The position numbers were made by a program, and so were the translations under genes. 10,319 bases of DNA from an uncultured Clostridia bacterium. GTDB lineage: Bacteria; Bacillota; Clostridia; Christensenellales; UBA1242. The notes beneath the pieces were generated by a model that was not told the origin of the DNA, made no database searches, and saw only the letters and a list, made by a program, of their open reading frames with translations. Shown piece by piece: positions 7,223 through 10,319 of the stretch. Numbering within the stretch: position 1 is the stretch's first letter; every line of letters begins with the position of its first letter. Where the stretch lies: NCBI GenBank assembly GCA_944384475.1, contig CALWTN010000038.1:1-10319 (forward strand), in the 5' to 3' direction.

Positions 7223-7348
7223 ATTCCCCTCTTAAAAAACACTTCTAACCTATATATACTCGGTAAAAAAACAAATTCCTTTTATAAAGTTATAAATTTA
7301 TATATAAAAGCGAAAAAATTTTTATTCTGCCCTGTTTTTAGGCAAAAA

Positions 7349-8242
7349 TCAGTGTTCGGCAATATAATTTAGCGCGCTTGTTGCTGCGATTGCACCTGTT
7401 GCCGCCGCCGTTACAATTTGCTTTACATCGATGGTTGAAACATCGCCGCAGGCAAACACGCCTTGCATCGACGAGTGCGCGGTTTCATCCGTGATAATGT
7501 AGCCTTTTTCATCTAAATTGAGTTTATTTTTCAAAAATTCAGTGTCTGGCTTTCTTCCAATCGTCACAAAAATGCCGTCAACGTTAACCTTTTCGCCGCT
7601 GTCCAAAACCAAGCCTTCAACCTTTCCATCGCCCTGTATGCTCTGCACGAGTGCGGAATAATAAATTTTAACATTTTTTAACCTGTCAAATATGTTTGGC
7701 TGATAGGCTTTGAGCTTGAGTTGAGGATATTTTGAAATTATGCACACGCTTTTGCAGATGTTGTTTAGATATAATGCGGTTGCAACTGCGCTGTCGCCAG
7801 AGCCGACCACAGCCACATCCTTACCTTTAAAAAACGCACCGTCGCAGGTTGCGCAGTAACTTACTCCGCTGCCGATAAACTGCTTTTCGCCTTCAACATT
7901 AAGTTCACGCGACATGCTGCCAAGCGCCAAAACCACCGCTTTTGCCTGATAGGTTGCCTTTTTGCACACAACGCTTTTGGTTTTGCCGTCCAGCAAATCA
8001 ACCATATCGTCATGCACAAATTCTACGCCCACCTTTTTTGCTTGTGAATAAAAAACCTGAGCAAGTTCGCTGCCGTGGATGCTTAAAAAACCGGGATAAT
8101 TTTCCACTTCGCCGATGGTTACCACCTGTCCGCCATAAAGCCCGCGCTCGATGACAAGCACATTTTTGTTTGCACGCTTTGCATATATCGCCGCAGTAAG
8201 CCCCGCTGGGCCTGCGCCAACTATAATGATATCGTAAATCAT
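7349..8242 (-). CDS. trxB: Thioredoxin reductase-like flavoprotein lacking the HRR NADPH motif
   Basis: A low-molecular-weight thioredoxin reductase fold, 297 residues, that passes electrons through FAD and a CxxC pair to thioredoxin. FAD binding: GAGPAG (9-14), and GVFACGDV (261-268) near the C-terminus. The redox pair is C130/C133 in SYCATCDGAF. The pyridine-nucleotide Rossmann motif is GSGDSA (147-152). The HRRxxxR motif that normally binds the NADPH 2'-phosphate is absent: IISKYPQLK occupies that place (168-176). The donor may be NADH or ferredoxin rather than NADPH; clostridial ferredoxin-dependent flavin reductases are a precedent. The ATG at 8242 is preferred over one 15 codons upstream because the family begins MIYDIIIVGAGPAG and a GGGGG site lies at the right distance. 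It lies alone between two intergenic regions; a TATTAT hexamer upstream may be its -10. Confidence 0.9.
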   Translation of the reverse strand: MIYDIIIVGAGPAGLTAAIYAKRANKNVLVIERGLYGGQVVTIGEVENYPGFLSIHGSELAQVFYSQAKKVGVEFVHDDMVDLLDGKTKSVVCKKATYQAKAVVLALGSMSRELNVEGEKQFIGSGVSYCATCDGAFFKGKDVAVVGSGDSAVATALYLNNICKSVCIISKYPQLKLKAYQPNIFDRLKNVKIYYSALVQSIQGDGKVEGLVLDSGEKVNVDGIFVTIGRKPDTEFLKNKLNLDEKGYIITDETAHSSMQGVFACGDVSTIDVKQIVTAAATGAIAATSALNYIAEH

Positions 8243-8274
8243 ATAACCCCCAAAAAATAATATCCAAAAAAGCA

Positions 8275-8303
8275 AAAAATAGACCAAAAATTGGCCTATT
8301 TTT
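8275..8303 (-). terminator. Intrinsic terminator of the rplM-rpsI operon
   Basis: On the minus strand AAAAATAGGCCAA and TTGGTCTATTTTT form a 13-pair stem with one G-U pair and a 3-nt loop, followed by T's. On the other strand the wobble becomes an A-C mismatch, so it is oriented for the ribosomal operon. It starts seven nucleotides after the rpsI stop. Confidence 0.8.
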
Positions 8304-8309
8304 ATTTTG

Positions 8310-8729
8310 TTAACGTTTGCTGAATTGTGGAGCTTTTCTTGCCTTTTTAAGGCCGTATTTCTTTCTTTCTTTCATTCTTGGATCTCTTGTCAAGAAGCCA
8401 GCTGCTTTAAGTTCTGCCTTAAAGGTTTCGTTGGCTTTAACAAGCGCCCTTGCAATGCCGTGGCAGATTGCACCAGCCTGACCAGAAATTCCGCCGCCGT
8501 CACATTTGATGCGGATGTCGAACTTATCTTTTGTGCCTGTAAGTTCAAGCGGTTGAAGAGCAACCAACAAAAGAGTGTCACGTTGAAGATACTCGCCAAT
8601 CTCTCTGCCGTTTACAGTGATTTTACCTTTGCCGGCTTGCATTCTAACCCTTGCAACAGAGCTTTTTCTTCTGCCAGTTGCAATAAATTCGTTGCTAGGT
8701 TTTTTAACTACTTCTTTTTTCTCTGCCAT
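8310..8729 (-). CDS. rpsI: 30S ribosomal protein S9
   Basis: Protein uS9 (139 residues) of the small subunit, whose C-terminal tail reaches the P-site tRNA. Seen: FIATGRRKSSVARVRM (15-30), GKITVNGREIGEYL, GGGISGQAGAICHGIARAL, and the basic tail LTRDPRMKERKKYGLKKARK ending in FSKR, with the invariant terminal KR. A 14-residue lysine-rich extension precedes the conserved part. Its ATG overlaps the rplM stop by one base (TAATG), and an AAGGAG site lies inside the end of rplM, so L13 and S9 are probably co-translated. Confidence 0.98.
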   Translation of the reverse strand: MAEKKEVVKKPSNEFIATGRRKSSVARVRMQAGKGKITVNGREIGEYLQRDTLLLVALQPLELTGTKDKFDIRIKCDGGGISGQAGAICHGIARALVKANETFKAELKAAGFLTRDPRMKERKKYGLKKARKAPQFSKR

Positions 8730-9172
8730 TATACTCTTGCTCCTTTTACAACAATAAGTTCAGGTTTTTGAGCCTCATGATTATGCTCTGCGCCTTTGTA
8801 AACATGAAGCCTTGTGAATTGTTTTCTGCCAAGAGAAGTTTTTGGCAACATGCCTTTAACTGCTTTTTCAACTGCTTTTGGAGAGTTTTCAGCCATAAGT
8901 TTATCATATCCAACCTGCTTTAACCCGCCAATATAGCCAGTGTGCCAAATAAGTTTTTTCTTTTCAAGTTTTTTGCCAGTAAGCACAATTTTATCGCTGT
9001 TTAAAACGATAACAAAATCACCAGTGTCAACATGTGGTGTGTAGATCGCTTTATTTTTACCATCTAGGATAAAGAAAACAGCAGTTGCAAGTCTGCCAAG
9101 TGGCAAGCCTGCTGCGTCAATTACATACCATTTTCTTTCAACTTCCAACGGTTTTGCCATAAAAGTTTTCAT
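8729..9172 (-). CDS. rplM: 50S ribosomal protein L13
   Basis: Protein uL13 (147 residues), an early assembly protein of the large subunit. Seen: VERKWYVIDAAGLPLGRLAT (10-29), the conserved YTPHVDTGDFVIVLN, KIVLTGKKL, the HTGYIGGLKQ loop, AVKGMLPKTSLGR and the C-terminal HVYKGAEHNHEAQKPE. The start at 9172 follows AGGAAGGA at a usual distance; an ATG four codons later would also fit the family. First gene of the rplM-rpsI operon, transcribed from the promoter at 9273-9301 with a leader of about 95 nt that can fold. Confidence 0.98.
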   Translation of the reverse strand: MKTFMAKPLEVERKWYVIDAAGLPLGRLATAVFFILDGKNKAIYTPHVDTGDFVIVLNSDKIVLTGKKLEKKKLIWHTGYIGGLKQVGYDKLMAENSPKAVEKAVKGMLPKTSLGRKQFTRLHVYKGAEHNHEAQKPELIVVKGARV

Positions 9173-9218
9173 GTAATCATTCCTTCCTATATTTTTTTTG
9201 CAAACAACCCAAACTGCC

Positions 9219-9245
9219 TTTATTTATGGGGCTAATATAAATAAA
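9219..9245 (-). ncRNA. Candidate structured leader (L13-type autoregulatory element) of rplM
   Basis: In the rplM leader a perfect 9-bp stem, TTTATTTAT with ATAAATAAA, closes a 9-nt loop ATTAGCCCC. The loop's AGCCC can pair with GGGTT at 9206-9210 (one G-U), making an H-type pseudoknot just before the ribosome binding site. A smaller hairpin, TCGC/GCGG followed by TTTTTATTT, lies upstream and could act as an attenuator. L13 leader RNAs are known in low-GC Gram-positives; I cannot confirm that this fold matches the known family. Confidence 0.4.
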
Positions 9246-9272
9246 AACCGCTTGAACTTTTGCGACTTCTAT

Positions 9273-9301
9273 ATTTTATATATAATCACATAATTTGTCA
9301 A
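9273..9301 (-). promoter_or_regulatory. Strong sigma-A promoter for rplM-rpsI
   Basis: On the minus strand a perfect TTGACA (9296-9301), a 17-nt spacer and TAAAAT (9273-9278, 5/6). The predicted start is near 9266, giving a leader of about 95 nt. Confidence 0.8.
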
Positions 9302-9333
9302 GCGATTTTACTAACTTTTTGTCAGTTTATTAC

Positions 9334-9362
9334 ATTATCTTGGTATAACCCAGCTCAATCAA
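9334..9362 (-). promoter_or_regulatory. Possible second upstream promoter for rplM
   Basis: On the minus strand TTGATT (9357-9362, 4/6), a 17-nt spacer and GATAAT (9334-9339, 5/6) stand about 60 bp upstream of the main promoter. Tandem promoters are common for ribosomal operons. The -35 box abuts the cloverleaf repeat element. Confidence 0.35.
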
Positions 9363-9367
9363 CTTGT

Positions 9368-9456
9368 CGGCATTTGCGCGCACGGCCGTGCGCTTTTGCG
9401 CCCCGTGCGGGCGCAAAAAAAATCCTGCGCCAACAGGCGCAGGCTTGCAAATGCCG
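9368..9456. repeat. GC-rich cloverleaf of nested inverted repeats
   Basis: An outer 10-bp perfect inverted repeat, CGGCATTTGC (9368-9377) and GCAAATGCCG (9447-9456), encloses three hairpins. The first is a 16-bp perfect palindrome GCGCACGGCCGTGCGC (9378-9393). The second pairs TTTTGCGCCC (9394-9403) with GGGCGCAAAA (9409-9418). The third pairs CCTGCGCC (9424-9431) with GGCGCAGG (9436-9443). By hand count the 89 bp are about 65% GC, far above the neighbourhood. Only the third hairpin is explained as a terminator. It could be a miniature mobile or REP-like element that landed between two genes, or a structured RNA at the end of the pepF message. It ends four bases before the pepF stop codon. 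Confidence 0.6.
9415..9443 (-). terminator. Intrinsic terminator of the pepF-family gene
   Basis: On the minus strand CCTGCGCC, a TGTT loop and GGCGCAGG form a perfect 8-bp stem followed by A and eight T's. It starts 16 bp after the peptidase stop. The T-run runs straight into the neighbouring hairpin of the cloverleaf. Confidence 0.85.
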
Positions 9457-9459
9457 CCG

Positions 9460-10319
9460 TCACATGTCTTTTAACAACTCGCCCAAAAATTTAAACACCT
9501 TGTCGAAGGTGTGCTTGCTTTGCAAATCCACGTCTGCATCTTGCAGCAATTCCACAGGCCCTTTTTTGCAACCGCTTTTAAGAAACTGCAAATATTTTTC
9601 CACTGCATGCTTTTCGCCGTTTAAAATTCGGCTTACAATGTTCAACGCACTTATCAAGCCAGTTGCGTATTTATAGACATAGAACGCACTATAAAAATGC
9701 GGAATGCGAGCCCATTCAAACTGCGTTTCTTTTGTAAGCGCAACGCCTTTGCCAAAATACAACTTGTTCAACTGAAAATATTTATCGCACAACTTCTCTT
9801 TTGAAAGCGGTCTGCCAGCTTCATGCTCTTCATGCGCCCACTGCTCAAACTCGGCAAACATTGTCTGCCTGAAAATTGTGCTTTTGATGTCGCTGAAAAT
9901 TTCATCCATCATTGCTGCTTTTTTCAACCTGCTTTTGCACTCATCAAGCATCATAAACCTAACCAGCATCTCATTTACAGTGCTTGCAACTTCTGCTACA
10001 AAAATCACATAGTCACTCTCTTCAAAGATGTTGTTTGCATTTGAATAATATGTGTGCATGGCATGGCCGAGTTCGTGTGCCAGCGTTGTGACAGACTGCA
10101 AATCGCCAGTAAAGTTTGTAAGCACAACGGGATGCGCGCCGTATGCACCCGACGAATACGCCCCGCCAGCCTTGCCATCGTTTGGCATAACATCAATCCA
10201 CTTTTCTTTAACCGCCCTGTCGATCAGCGAAACATATTCTTCTCCAAGCGGAGCGACTGCCCTTTTGATAAGTTCAATCGCCTGCTCGAAAGTGTAGGTT
10301 TTGGTTGCCATTTTTTTAA
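9460..10319 (-). CDS. pepF: Oligoendopeptidase F, M3 family (partial, N-terminus off the right edge)
   Basis: The C-terminal 285 or so residues of an M3 zinc metallopeptidase that cleaves short peptides in the cytoplasm. Numbered from the Met at 10311, the zinc motif HELGH is at 79-83 with E80 catalytic, and the third ligand is probably E107 in VAEVAST. GAYSSGAYGAHP (50-61) and ARIPHFYSAFYVYKYATGL are the conserved substrate-binding segments. The family is about 600 residues long with a helical N-terminal half. The Met at 10311 aligns to the middle of the protein, has no ribosome binding site (only A/T precedes it), and the frame stays open to the window edge. I therefore treat it as internal and the gene as partial. 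A truncated gene starting at 10311 is the less likely alternative. The stop at 9460 is followed by a strong terminator. Confidence 0.88.
   Translation of the reverse strand, partial: KKMATKTYTFEQAIELIKRAVAPLGEEYVSLIDRAVKEKWIDVMPNDGKAGGAYSSGAYGAHPVVLTNFTGDLQSVTTLAHELGHAMHTYYSNANNIFEESDYVIFVAEVASTVNEMLVRFMMLDECKSRLKKAAMMDEIFSDIKSTIFRQTMFAEFEQWAHEEHEAGRPLSKEKLCDKYFQLNKLYFGKGVALTKETQFEWARIPHFYSAFYVYKYATGLISALNIVSRILNGEKHAVEKYLQFLKSGCKKGPVELLQDADVDLQSKHTFDKVFKFLGELLKDM

Noticed and set aside
7223..7348. Promoter or riboswitch upstream of dnaG
   Set aside because: The stretch is rich in TATATA-like sequence, but no -35/-10 pair with correct spacing and no stable structure could be supported.
8243..8287. 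An upstream ATG that would add 15 residues (MVYFLLFWILFFGG) to TrxB
   Set aside because: The extension is translated terminator and spacer sequence; the family starts at the ATG at 8242 with the FAD-binding strand, and TrxB is a cytoplasmic enzyme.
8307..8771. A 154-codon plus-strand open frame
   Set aside because: It is the shadow of rpsI and the end of rplM on the opposite strand.
9378..9456. Possible tRNA gene suggested by the cloverleaf shape
   Set aside because: Stem lengths, loop sizes and the absence of GTTCGA-like T-loop and D-loop consensus sequences do not fit a tRNA; two arms have loops of zero or four bases.

Overview
The window looks like a chromosomal segment of a low-GC, Gram-positive bacterium, most likely an uncultured member of the Clostridia (Bacillota). 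This rests on AT-rich sequence, strong AGGAGG-type ribosome binding sites, a short primary sigma factor with almost no region 1.1, the order dnaG-rpoD-zinc-ribbon coiled-coil gene, and a selenium-associated cysteine desulfurase-like gene beside a DUF3343 gene. TGA is used as an ordinary stop (dnaG, trxB, pepF), so the Mollicute code does not apply. The taxon is an inference.

All protein genes except one lie on the minus strand. Reading in the direction of transcription from the right: a PepF/M3-family oligopeptidase (N-terminal part beyond the right edge), a strong terminator inside a GC-rich cloverleaf of inverted repeats, the rplM-rpsI ribosomal protein operon with a clear promoter and a structured leader, a terminator, trxB, then dnaG-rpoD-zinc-ribbon gene, whose first two genes overlap by 8 nt. 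After a weak hairpin comes a short AT-rich stretch with a near-consensus promoter, a fragment of a helix-turn-helix-like protein, and a terminator shared with the converging plus-strand gene. That gene encodes a class V aminotransferase/cysteine desulfurase-like enzyme. It is divergent from a minus-strand cluster of DUF3343, a membrane-anchored lytic transglycosylase and lysS (C-terminus beyond the left edge).

Most content is housekeeping: translation (LysRS, L13, S9), replication priming (DnaG), general transcription (RpoD), thiol redox (TrxB), peptide turnover (PepF) and wall remodelling. I do not see a defence island, a CRISPR array or an insertion sequence with a transposase. The points most worth a second look are the roughly 89-bp cloverleaf between pepF and rplM, the tiny promoter-driven unit near 3.4-3.6 kb, the TrxB that has kept its CxxC but lost the HRR NADPH motif, the two-residue insertion in sigma region 2, the possible pseudoknotted rplM leader, and the divergent DUF3343/desulfurase pair.
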